Shown here piece by piece: positions 1-6,003 of a stretch of DNA of 6,513 bases. Every line of letters begins with the position of its first letter. Positions within the stretch are counted from its first letter, which is position 1. The DNA is taken from contig JASIBM010000355.1 of the NCBI GenBank assembly GCA_030045175.1, positions 1 to 6,513 on the forward strand, written 5' to 3'. This DNA comes from Streptosporangiaceae bacterium (GTDB taxonomy: Bacteria; Actinomycetota; Actinomycetes; Streptosporangiales; Streptosporangiaceae). The translations under genes and the position numbers were made by a program. The notes under the pieces are model-generated. The model was not told the DNA's origin. It saw only the letters and a list, made by a program, of their open reading frames with translations, and made no database searches.

Positions 1-122
1 CGCAATAGAAAAGGTGCGGCGATCTGGCCAGCTTGCGACCGTGAGGGAGCGGCCGAGCGGCCAGCCGGCCAGGGCTGATCCTCGCTAGATGTGCGGCACC
101 AGGAGATGGACGGTGAGCAACC
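1..122. other. Leader region; possible 3' end of an upstream gene
   Basis: No gene can be called with confidence. Two plus-strand frames are open from the window edge, one ending at TGA 76-78 and the other at TAG 86-88. Either could be the tail of an upstream gene, but both are too short to recognise and neither shows a domain motif. If the second is real, only 34 bases separate it from the carrier-protein ATG, which would suggest an operon that began further left. Neither frame resembles the end of an adenylation core (no GRxDxQVKxRG-like motif). This matters because the next gene starts with an adenylation-lid remnant. The GGCCAG-rich stretch at 26-72 is ordinary GC-rich sequence. Confidence 0.3.
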
Positions 123-665
123 ATGGGCTCTGCACCTATAGACGAAGTCGAGTCCGCCTTGGCGGCCTTTCCCGGCGTGGGCGGCGTCGCCGTCACCGAG
201 CATGACAGCGACGACGGCGATCACTACTTCATCGGGTACGTGGCGCCGAAGGGCGCCGGCCTGGACGTCACCGAGCTGCACGCCTACACCAGGAAGGCAC
301 TTCCGGCCGCCAAGACGCCGACGGCCATAGTGGTGGTGGACGAGATCCCGGTGACCACGGCGGGAGCGGTCGACCTAGCGGCGCTCCCGGAACCCGAGCT
401 TGACGGCCTGCTGCCCTACCGGGCACCGGCCACCGCCAGGCAAGAGCTCTTGTGCGAGCTGTTCGCCGAGGTGCTCGGCGTGGTCAGGTGCGGCCTGGAC
501 AACGACTTCTTCGACCTCGGCGGCCGCTCGGTGGAGGCGATGATACTGGCCGGGCGCATCAGCACAGCCATCGGCGTCCGGACGTCGATGGCTGACCTGT
601 TCAAGGCGCCCACTGCTGACGAGATGGATCGCAGGCTCGACCTCAAGGCTGACGCGCGAAAGTAA
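123..665 (+). CDS. Free-standing peptidyl carrier protein with an N-terminal adenylation-lid remnant
   Basis: This 180-residue protein has two parts. Residues about 7-92 resemble the C-terminal lid subdomain of NRPS adenylation enzymes (AMP-binding C): DEVESALAAFPGV, then a DEIPVTTAGAVDLAALP stretch matching the A10 region. The A10 lysine (canonical GK) is alanine here (Ala82), so the lid looks catalytically dead, and there is no adenylation core. Residues about 98-175 form a carrier domain with the motif DNDFFDLGGRS; Ser136 is the predicted phosphopantetheine attachment site. The domain should carry an aminoacyl or peptidyl thioester in the cytoplasm after activation by a phosphopantetheinyl transferase. 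The start is ATG 123, because an in-frame TGA lies at 114-116; GGTGAG at 112-117 is a plausible ribosome-binding site. The condensation gene follows after 22 bases. Loading probably needs an adenylation enzyme supplied in trans (inference). Confidence 0.88.
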   Translation: MGSAPIDEVESALAAFPGVGGVAVTEHDSDDGDHYFIGYVAPKGAGLDVTELHAYTRKALPAAKTPTAIVVVDEIPVTTAGAVDLAALPEPELDGLLPYRAPATARQELLCELFAEVLGVVRCGLDNDFFDLGGRSVEAMILAGRISTAIGVRTSMADLFKAPTADEMDRRLDLKADARK

Positions 666-687
666 CCGGGCGAAGGGACGGGCGGCG

Positions 688-2055
688 ATGACGCAATCCT
701 CACTCGAACTGGACCAGGAATCGAAGCGGTACCCGCTGTCTTTCACGCAGGAGTGGTTCTGTGCCCTCGACCAGGGTGACGCGGGCGGGGCGTTCGGCCT
801 GCGGTTCATCCTGGTCTGCCCGATCCGCATCACAGGCAAGGTGGATCTGACGGTGCTCCAGGGCGCGCTCGACGACGTGGTCGCCCGCCATGAGCTGCTC
901 CGCACCATCGTGATAAGGGACGCCGATCCGCCTTACCAGCTCGTGCGCCCGCCGTGCCCGGTGCCGCTGGAGGTCAAGGACCTGCCGGTCAACGGCAAGT
1001 CCAGGGACATGGTCGCCCAGGAGCTGATCGTCGAGGCCGAGGCGGGCACGATGAGCGCGCGCGAGGTGCCGTTGCTCAGGGCCACGCTGCATCGGTTCGA
1101 TGACAGGGACGGCGTCTTGTTCCTGACCGTTCATCACTCGGTATCGGATGGCTGGTCGGTACAGGTGATCATGCGCGACCTTGGGGCCTTCTACGCGGCC
1201 AGGTCCAGCGGCATCCCGGCGAAGCTGCCACCGGTCCGGCAATACCGCGAGTACTCGGAATGGCAGAAGGCCACCGCCGCCAACCCGGCCGATGACGGAC
1301 GGCCAGCATACTGGCTGGAGAAGCTGCGCGGCGCGCGTGAATTCACGATGCCGAACGACCGGCCGCACCCGGAGACGTATTCCAGGCCCTACTCGCTGCA
1401 CACGCGCGTCATCGGCGCCGACGTCATCTCGGCGGCCTCCGCCCTGGCCACGGCCAGCCGCTGCTCACTGTTCACGGTCCTGCTCTCGGCCTTCTATGTC
1501 CTGGCTCACCAGGTCACCGGGGCCACCGACCTGGCGATCCGGTCGTTCACCGCCGGGCGTGACGAGCCGCAGTTCCACGACACGACGGGACTGTTCATTA
1601 ACCTGGTGCCCTTCCGTACCGAGCTGAGCGACTGCGCGAGCTTCCGCGACATCGTCGCGCGCACGAAGGAAACTTTCATCGACGCCATCGCGAACGAACT
1701 CCCGGTGGGCGTGATCGAGGAGGCGATCCCTGAGTTCATAAAATCCCGCGAGAACCTGCGCACGTCGCAATTCATCGTCACGAACTTCGAATCGCAGTTC
1801 GGCGAGCTCACACTCCCCATCGCCGAGGGCGCCCACGAGATACAGGAACGCGTGCTGCAAGAGCCCGAGCATGCCGATGTCCCGAGCGGCATGGTATGGA
1901 ACCTGGATGTGATGCCGTCCGGCGAGCTAGGCAATGGCGTGCTGTTCAATCGCGACGAGTTCGACGAGAACACCGTGGCGGGTCTGGCAGCCGACCTGAG
2001 GCGAATCCTGACCGGCGCCGTCGGCGATCCCGACCGAGACTGGAGGGCACTCTGA
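688..2055 (+). CDS. Free-standing NRPS condensation domain protein
   Basis: This 455-residue protein is the size of one condensation domain and has no attached A, PCP or TE domain. In order: a C1-like SFTQEWFCALDQ (18-29), a C2-like RHELLRT (68-73 region), the active-site C3 motif HHSVSDG (149-155) with likely catalytic His150 and structural Asp154, a C4-like YREYSEWQ (186-193), and a C5-like block with GLFINLVPFR (301-310). All key residues are present, so it should be active. The family forms amide (sometimes ester) bonds between a carrier-bound donor and an acceptor; some members instead help make dehydroamino acids. AAGGGA at 673-678 serves as ribosome-binding site for ATG 688. The likely donor or acceptor is the carrier protein encoded just upstream (inference). 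Subtype (LCL, DCL, starter, modified amino acid) cannot be assigned by eye. Confidence 0.92.
   Translation: MTQSSLELDQESKRYPLSFTQEWFCALDQGDAGGAFGLRFILVCPIRITGKVDLTVLQGALDDVVARHELLRTIVIRDADPPYQLVRPPCPVPLEVKDLPVNGKSRDMVAQELIVEAEAGTMSAREVPLLRATLHRFDDRDGVLFLTVHHSVSDGWSVQVIMRDLGAFYAARSSGIPAKLPPVRQYREYSEWQKATAANPADDGRPAYWLEKLRGAREFTMPNDRPHPETYSRPYSLHTRVIGADVISAASALATASRCSLFTVLLSAFYVLAHQVTGATDLAIRSFTAGRDEPQFHDTTGLFINLVPFRTELSDCASFRDIVARTKETFIDAIANELPVGVIEEAIPEFIKSRENLRTSQFIVTNFESQFGELTLPIAEGAHEIQERVLQEPEHADVPSGMVWNLDVMPSGELGNGVLFNRDEFDENTVAGLAADLRRILTGAVGDPDRDWRAL
2042..2047 (+). promoter_or_regulatory. Shine-Dalgarno-like GGAGGG at the condensation/dehydratase junction
   Basis: GGAGGG lies inside the last codons of the condensation gene. 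It is the best ribosome-binding sequence near the start of the dehydratase gene, but the only in-frame start-like codon at usable distance is CTG 2052, four bases on. The first in-frame ATG (2112) is 64 bases away and has no purine-rich sequence before it. The site may allow translational coupling, or may be a chance result of the codons it overlaps. Confidence 0.35.
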
Positions 2056-2067
2056 TCGCGCGATCAG
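2052..2067. repeat. 16-bp perfect palindrome at the gene junction
   Basis: CTGATCGCGCGATCAG equals its own reverse complement over all 16 bases. It covers the stop codon of the condensation gene (2053-2055) and runs into the gap before the dehydratase ATG at 2112. It could bind a dimeric regulator or form a short hairpin that tunes translation of the downstream gene. No function can be shown from the sequence. Confidence 0.6.
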
Positions 2068-2111
2068 GCACTCGCAGCCATCGCCCGCTCAGCCACAACC
2101 CGCACCCGCCC

Positions 2112-4514
2112 ATGGCCGTGCCCCCGCACCGGACACCGCTCGAGGGCACGACCTGGAGCGTGTGGCGGGACGTCGCCCTGCGAAGCACGGGGTTCCCCGC
2201 GGACATGCTGCTCGCCATCTGCGACGACGCGCTGGCTCGCAGCGCGGACCTCGACGGGCAGCCGGAAGGCGGCGAGCTCGCGTACGGCGCTGCTTACGCA
2301 GGTGCCGCCAGGAGGCTGTCAAGCGCGATCGCCGGCATCGCCGCGGATGCCGGCTTCCGTGAGGCCGTGACCTGGCAGAACCCCGGGCTGGCCGAGAGAG
2401 TGCTCGACAGCGACCTGGACGGGCAGCGGCGGTCCAAGTACCGCAACCGCGAGATCGTGATCGCGAGCTATCTCCAGCGGTACTGCCTGAAGAACGACAC
2501 CATCGGGTTCTTCGGGCCGGTCGGCTGGGCGCGCGTCACGCCCGCCGTGGCAGGTCTGGACGTCGTGCCTGGAGAGCGCCTGCTGGCGCGGCGCACCACC
2601 CACTTCGAGGTCTGGGCCATCGACAAGGTCGCCGAGGCCATCGCCAGGCAAGGGCGAGTACTCGGCTGGCTGCGGCCACGGCGGAACCCGGCGGCGTACA
2701 TCGCAGGGAACGTGCTGCATCGCCCGCACGGCCGGCCGGTCACGCTCACCGACGCCGAGCTGCGGATCACCGAGGCTTGCGATGGCAACAGCACCATCAG
2801 CGAGATTCTGGCCATGGTGCAGGCCCGGGGGGACACAGTGTCACCAGGGGACACCCCGGGCAACGATGGCCAAGAACCCCCCGCTGGCGCGTCCGAGGGC
2901 CGCGCGCTGCTGACCCGGCTGGCCAGGCTCGGCGTGCTGCGGCTTGACCTGGAAGGGCCGGTGCACGCCTGGCCGGAACGACTGCTCAGGGACAGGCTCG
3001 AGCAGATCGCCGACCCGGCCGCCCGCGCGGCGGCGCTTGCGCCACTCGAGCGCATGACCAAGGCGAGGGACGCGGTCGCGGCCACGGCAGGCGACGCCGC
3101 CAGGCTGAAGCAGGCCCTGACGGGCCTGGACGAGGCGTTCGAAGACGTCACAGGGTCGCCAGCCACCCGCAGGGCAGGAGCGACCTACGCCGGGCGGACC
3201 CTGGTTTACACAGACGCCGTCAGGGACGTCCGGGTCACGCTCGGCGCGCCGGTGACGCAGGCGCTGGCCCGGCCGCTCGGGCTCGTGCTTGACAGCGCTC
3301 GCTGGCTGGTGAACGAGATCACCGCTGAGTACCGCAAGCTCTTCCTCGATCTGGTTAGCCAGGAAAGCGCCCGCACGGGCGCCGCCGCCGTGCCGCTGTC
3401 GCGATTGCTTACCCTCGCCTCGCCCCACGTGGTCACCGCTACCCAGCGAACGCTGACCGAGATCGCGGCCGCGCGCGTGGCCGAGTTTCAGCGACGCTGG
3501 CAGGCGGTGCTCGACGTGCCACCGTCGGTACCCAGGCACCAGGTGCGCGCCGAAGCCATCGCTGCCCGGGTCGCCGAGTCATTTCCTGCGCGGCCGGTCG
3601 CATGGAACTCCGCCAAGCAGCACTCTCCGGACATCATGATCGCGGCGACATCGCCTGACGCCGTGCGCCGGGGAGACTTCCTGCTTGTCCTCGGTGAATT
3701 GCACCTGGCGAACAACACGCTAGAGGGCAGGTGCTTCGCGGAGCAGCATCCCGACCCTGCCACGCTCATCGCCGCAGAAGGCGCTGATCACAACGCGCGG
3801 CGGGTCGCCGTCATCCCGGCCAAGGACGCGCAGGTGGTCACCTCCCGCACGAGCCCGCCGTCGGTTCTGCTGCCGGCCGATCAGGTCTACTGGTCCGCCG
3901 CGCTCAACGCCGCGACCGATCCTCAGCCGCCGGCCACGGTCATGTCGGCCGCCGAGCTACTCGTCCGCCGCGAGGGCGACGACCTGGTGGTCAAGCGCGC
4001 GTCGTCGGGCACCGAACTGGATTTCTTCGAGGTCATCGGCGATGTGCTGAGCGGCGTTGTCTGCAACGCGTTCCAGCCGATCACGTCGGCTGCCCACGAG
4101 CCGCGCATAACGATCGACCGGCTCGTCCTGAGCAGGGAGCGCTGGGCAATCGAGGTCAGAAGGTCGCAGTGGGCCTTCGTCAAGGATGAGCAGATCCGTT
4201 ACCTCCAGGCGCGGCAGTGGCGGGCGAAACACAACCTGCCGGAACGCGCGTTCTTCCGCGTGCCGGTCGAGGAAAAGCCCGTCGCGGTGGACTTCAGGAG
4301 CATAGTCCTGGTCAATCTGTTCGCCAAGCTCATACGGCAGACAAAGGCTGACGGATTCGCCAGCTATACCGTCACGGAAATGCTTCCAGATGTAGATCAG
4401 CTGTGGCTTCCTGACAGCGCGGGGCGACGTTATAGCTCGGAATTCAGGTTCGTCGCGGTGGATGGCATTGGCAATACCGAAGGTGCGTCCGCGCCTGGCC
4501 AGCTGCCAGAATGA
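2112..4514 (+). CDS. LanB-type lantibiotic dehydratase, glutamylation region only
   Basis: The protein is 800 residues from ATG 2112. Family features run end to end: WSVWRDVALRSTGFP near the N-terminus (15-29), RYCLKNDTIGFFGPVGWA (123-140), TYAGRTLVYTD (358-368), ELHLANNTLEGRCF (529-542), LPERAFFRVPVEEKPVAVDF (709-728) and EMLPDVDQLWLPD (756-768) close to the C-terminus. Known LanB enzymes use glutamyl-tRNA to glutamylate Ser/Thr of a precursor peptide, and a SpaB_C domain then eliminates glutamate to give dehydroamino acids. That elimination domain is absent, as in split thiopeptide systems. A Pro/Gly-rich linker lies at about 243-262. The same frame stays open upstream to 1896, but that part is a shadow of the condensation gene. 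CTG 2052, preceded by GGAGGG, is an alternative start adding 20 residues. Carrier-protein and condensation genes directly upstream suggest a thiotemplate-linked substrate (inference). Confidence 0.88.
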   Translation: MAVPPHRTPLEGTTWSVWRDVALRSTGFPADMLLAICDDALARSADLDGQPEGGELAYGAAYAGAARRLSSAIAGIAADAGFREAVTWQNPGLAERVLDSDLDGQRRSKYRNREIVIASYLQRYCLKNDTIGFFGPVGWARVTPAVAGLDVVPGERLLARRTTHFEVWAIDKVAEAIARQGRVLGWLRPRRNPAAYIAGNVLHRPHGRPVTLTDAELRITEACDGNSTISEILAMVQARGDTVSPGDTPGNDGQEPPAGASEGRALLTRLARLGVLRLDLEGPVHAWPERLLRDRLEQIADPAARAAALAPLERMTKARDAVAATAGDAARLKQALTGLDEAFEDVTGSPATRRAGATYAGRTLVYTDAVRDVRVTLGAPVTQALARPLGLVLDSARWLVNEITAEYRKLFLDLVSQESARTGAAAVPLSRLLTLASPHVVTATQRTLTEIAAARVAEFQRRWQAVLDVPPSVPRHQVRAEAIAARVAESFPARPVAWNSAKQHSPDIMIAATSPDAVRRGDFLLVLGELHLANNTLEGRCFAEQHPDPATLIAAEGADHNARRVAVIPAKDAQVVTSRTSPPSVLLPADQVYWSAALNAATDPQPPATVMSAAELLVRREGDDLVVKRASSGTELDFFEVIGDVLSGVVCNAFQPITSAAHEPRITIDRLVLSRERWAIEVRRSQWAFVKDEQIRYLQARQWRAKHNLPERAFFRVPVEEKPVAVDFRSIVLVNLFAKLIRQTKADGFASYTVTEMLPDVDQLWLPDSAGRRYSSEFRFVAVDGIGNTEGASAPGQLPE

Positions 4515-4543
4515 CGACTACCCCGCCAACGCAGGGGCCGTGA
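4511..4543 (+). CDS. Possible 10-residue mini-ORF overlapping the dehydratase stop
   Basis: ATG 4511 overlaps the dehydratase TGA (4512-4514) in an ATGA arrangement and opens a ten-codon frame, MTTTPPTQGP, ending at TGA 4541-4543. Stop-start overlap is typical of coupled genes, and the peptide is rich in Thr and Pro. There is no clear ribosome-binding site, and ten residues is far shorter than known lanthipeptide precursors. It may be chance, a translational relay toward the DUF1702 gene, or the remnant of a longer frame. Confidence 0.15.
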   Translation: MTTTPPTQGP

Positions 4544-4573
4544 TCACCCAGTCGTAGCCGTTGACCTGCCCGT

Positions 4574-4580
4574 AGGGAGA
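4574..4580 (+). promoter_or_regulatory. Ribosome-binding site of the DUF1702 gene
   Basis: AGGGAGA lies five bases before ATG 4586 and is the clearest Shine-Dalgarno sequence in the window. It fixes the DUF1702 start and shows that this gene can be translated independently, despite the 71-base gap after the dehydratase stop. Confidence 0.75.
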
Positions 4581-4585
4581 AGAGC

Positions 4586-5554
4586 ATGCCAACCATCCGC
4601 GGTGCGCTGCGCAGCGTCGTGATGTCGCCGGCCCTGGCTGAGGTGACGTTCGCCAAGCGCGGGTTTCCGGCCGAGCCGTCTGCGGCGACAGAAAAGCTTG
4701 AGGCCGTGCCCCAGTCGGTGATCTGCGGTTTCGAATGGGGCATCGAGGCCAGGACTCAGTGGGAGGTGGAGCGAAGGCTGAGCATGGTCGACCCTGAGTT
4801 GCGCGGCTTCGCTTATGAGGGCGCCACGATGGCCTACACCATCCTCGACACGATGGGCCGGGGCCACCGCACCCGCGACCTGCTGCTCGGGCCCGGGCGA
4901 CCGCATATCTTCCTTGCCTACATCGGGATGGGCTTCGCGATGGCCCGGCTGCCCAGGCCGGTATGGAAGAAGGTGCTTCCCGACCTGACCGGGGTCGAGT
5001 TCCACCCGACCATGAGCTGGCTCGTCGTCGACGGATACGGGTTCGACCGGGCCTACTTCGACACCAAGCGCTGGGTGACCGCGCAGCATACGCCTGCTCC
5101 GTACCCGTGGGATGGCTCGCCTGACTACTTCCTGCGCGCCGTCGACCAGGGCATCGGCCGGGCGCTGTGGTTCATCTGCGGCGCGAATGTTCCAGGCGTG
5201 GTTGCCGCGGTGGGGCGATTCGCCAGCCACCGGCATCCTGACCTGTGGAGCGGCGTAGGGCTCGCGGCGGCGTTCGCGGGTGGCGCCGGGGCCGACGGGC
5301 TGGCCGCGCTGCGCCGTGAGGCTGGCGAGCACTGGACCGAGCTCGCGCTCGGGAGCGTGTTCGCGATCAAGGCGCGGACCTATTCCGGCTTCCTGCCAGA
5401 CCACACCGAGCTGGCCGGCTCGGCTCTGGCGGACCTGTCGGCGCAGGCGGCAGTCGAGCTGGCCGACAGCACCAAGCCGGACGACGAGCACGGCGGCGTC
5501 CCCGCCTACGAGGTGTGGCGGCAGAACATCCGCGCTCGCCTCGCGGCGCGGTAA
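4586..5554 (+). CDS. DUF1702 family protein
   Basis: This 322-residue protein is full length for the DUF1702 family and matches its conserved blocks from end to end: TFAKRGF (21-27), GFAYEGATMA (74-83), YIGMGFAMARLP (112-123), SWLVVDGYGFDRAYF (144-158), AVDQGIGRALWFICGANV (185-202) and HPDLWSGVGLAAAFAGG (217-233). There is no signal peptide or convincing membrane segment, so it is probably cytoplasmic. The biochemical role of the family is not established to my knowledge; members recur in actinomycete natural-product clusters, including enediyne clusters. Here it is last in an apparent operon with the carrier, condensation and dehydratase genes, so a tailoring or accessory role in the same pathway is likely (inference). 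A strong ribosome-binding site supports the ATG, and a hairpin begins at the base after the stop. Confidence 0.88.
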   Translation: MPTIRGALRSVVMSPALAEVTFAKRGFPAEPSAATEKLEAVPQSVICGFEWGIEARTQWEVERRLSMVDPELRGFAYEGATMAYTILDTMGRGHRTRDLLLGPGRPHIFLAYIGMGFAMARLPRPVWKKVLPDLTGVEFHPTMSWLVVDGYGFDRAYFDTKRWVTAQHTPAPYPWDGSPDYFLRAVDQGIGRALWFICGANVPGVVAAVGRFASHRHPDLWSGVGLAAAFAGGAGADGLAALRREAGEHWTELALGSVFAIKARTYSGFLPDHTELAGSALADLSAQAAVELADSTKPDDEHGGVPAYEVWRQNIRARLAAR

Positions 5555-5572
5555 CCAGCCTTTCCAGGCTGG
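5555..5572 (+). terminator. Hairpin terminator directly after the DUF1702 gene
   Basis: CCAGCCT and AGGCTGG form a perfect 7-bp stem around a TTCC loop, starting at the base after the TAA stop (5552-5554). There is no T-run after it, which is common for terminators in high-GC actinomycetes. It marks the likely 3' end of the plus-strand operon. Confidence 0.6.
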
Positions 5573-5600
5573 CAGCCCCTGCCTAGCCGGCGCCGCCCGT

Positions 5601-5676
5601 AGCCAGCCAGCGCCGCCGCAGCCAGCCAGCACCGCCGCAGCCAGCCAGCACCGCCGCAGCCAGCCGACGCCACGGC
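5601..5676. repeat. 19-bp tandem repeat in the convergent intergenic region
   Basis: The unit AGCCAGCCAGCACCGCCGC occurs as 5601-5619 (one mismatch, G for A), 5620-5638 (exact) and 5639-5657 (exact), followed by a degenerate copy at 5658-5676. A further degraded copy may precede it at about 5582-5600. The 19-base unit is not a multiple of three and lies between two convergent genes, so it is not a coding repeat. It may vary in copy number between strains through replication slippage. Confidence 0.8.
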
Positions 5677-5980
5677 ACAGTCCCGCCGAGCACGCCCGGT
5701 TCATCACTATCGCCCCCTTCGTCCCCGCCCGCCGCGCCGCCGCCCACCTGGTCAATGTGCCATCCACCCGGCCACACCGGACCGATCCGCCATTCATCTG
5801 GCCAGAACGATCATGATCGGTGACGTGAGGTAACCAAGTGACCCATGGGACGAGATCTCGTCCGGCCAGGTCCCTGCCCGGCCGACTGCCGTGGCGCCGA
5901 CGCCCTAAATGCCCGCCTTGCCCTGCCTGACGGGACGTGGCCGACCGCACCGCGAGGCTGGCGGAAGCCATGGAACAGGG
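5677..5980. other. Noncoding stretch between convergent genes
   Basis: After the tandem repeat, no reading frame here has convincing codon use, a ribosome-binding site or a recognisable motif. The notable content is the palindrome cluster at 5797-5863, listed separately. Both flanking genes point into this region, so it should not hold their promoters. Confidence 0.6.
5797..5863. promoter_or_regulatory. Cluster of perfect palindromes, possible protein-binding region
   Basis: Four exact palindromes fall within 67 bases: TCTGGCCAGA (5797-5806), CGATCATGATCG (5808-5819), CCCATGGG (5842-5849) and GGACGAGATCTCGTCC (5848-5863, 16 bp). Such density is typical of operators or recombination sites, yet neither flanking gene starts here. 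The region could control an unrecognised small transcript, bind a regulator or nucleoid protein, or be the remnant of a lost promoter. The palindromes are directly visible; the function is not. Confidence 0.4.
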
Positions 5981-6003
5981 TCAGCGACTCGCGCCGCTGA
6001 CCC
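5978..6003 (-). terminator. Hairpin over the 3' end of the egtA-like gene
   Basis: GGGTCAGCG (5978-5986) and CGCTGACCC (5995-6003) form a perfect 9-bp stem with an 8-base loop. The hairpin covers the stop codon of the minus-strand gene (5981-5983), so it could end that transcript and, being symmetric, block transcripts arriving from the left. No T-run follows on either strand. Confidence 0.5.

Noticed and set aside
24..72. CTGGCCAG and repeated GGCCAG as operator sites
   Set aside because: CTGGCCAG also occurs inside the dehydratase gene, so these short GC-rich words are background.
106..141. ATG 106 directly after AGGAG as the carrier-protein start
   Set aside because: It is in another frame and meets a stop after eleven codons; the spacing from AGGAG is also zero.
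1896..2111. N-terminal extension of the dehydratase frame over the end of the condensation gene
   Set aside because: The frame is open, but the encoded residues are a low-complexity Arg-rich shadow of the condensation gene, which has clear domain support in its own frame.
2824..2860. Hairpin from CCCGGGG and CCCCGGG with an inner GACAC/GTGTC palindrome
   Set aside because: It lies inside the dehydratase coding sequence, in a Pro/Gly-rich linker whose GC-rich codons readily produce such complementarity.
5583..5777. 64-codon minus-strand Gly/Ala/Trp-rich frame as a possible small peptide gene
   Set aside because: Its composition follows from the tandem repeat read backward; it has no supporting ribosome-binding site or motif.
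5280..5816. Plus-strand open frame running from inside the DUF1702 gene through the intergenic repeat
   Set aside because: It is Arg/Ser/Pro-rich, in a shadow frame, lacks a ribosome-binding site and passes through the terminator hairpin and the repeat.
4544..5971. 475-codon minus-strand open frame opposite the DUF1702 gene
   Set aside because: It has no recognisable domain, reads through the tandem repeat, and lies antisense to a well-supported family protein; long antisense frames are expected in high-GC DNA.
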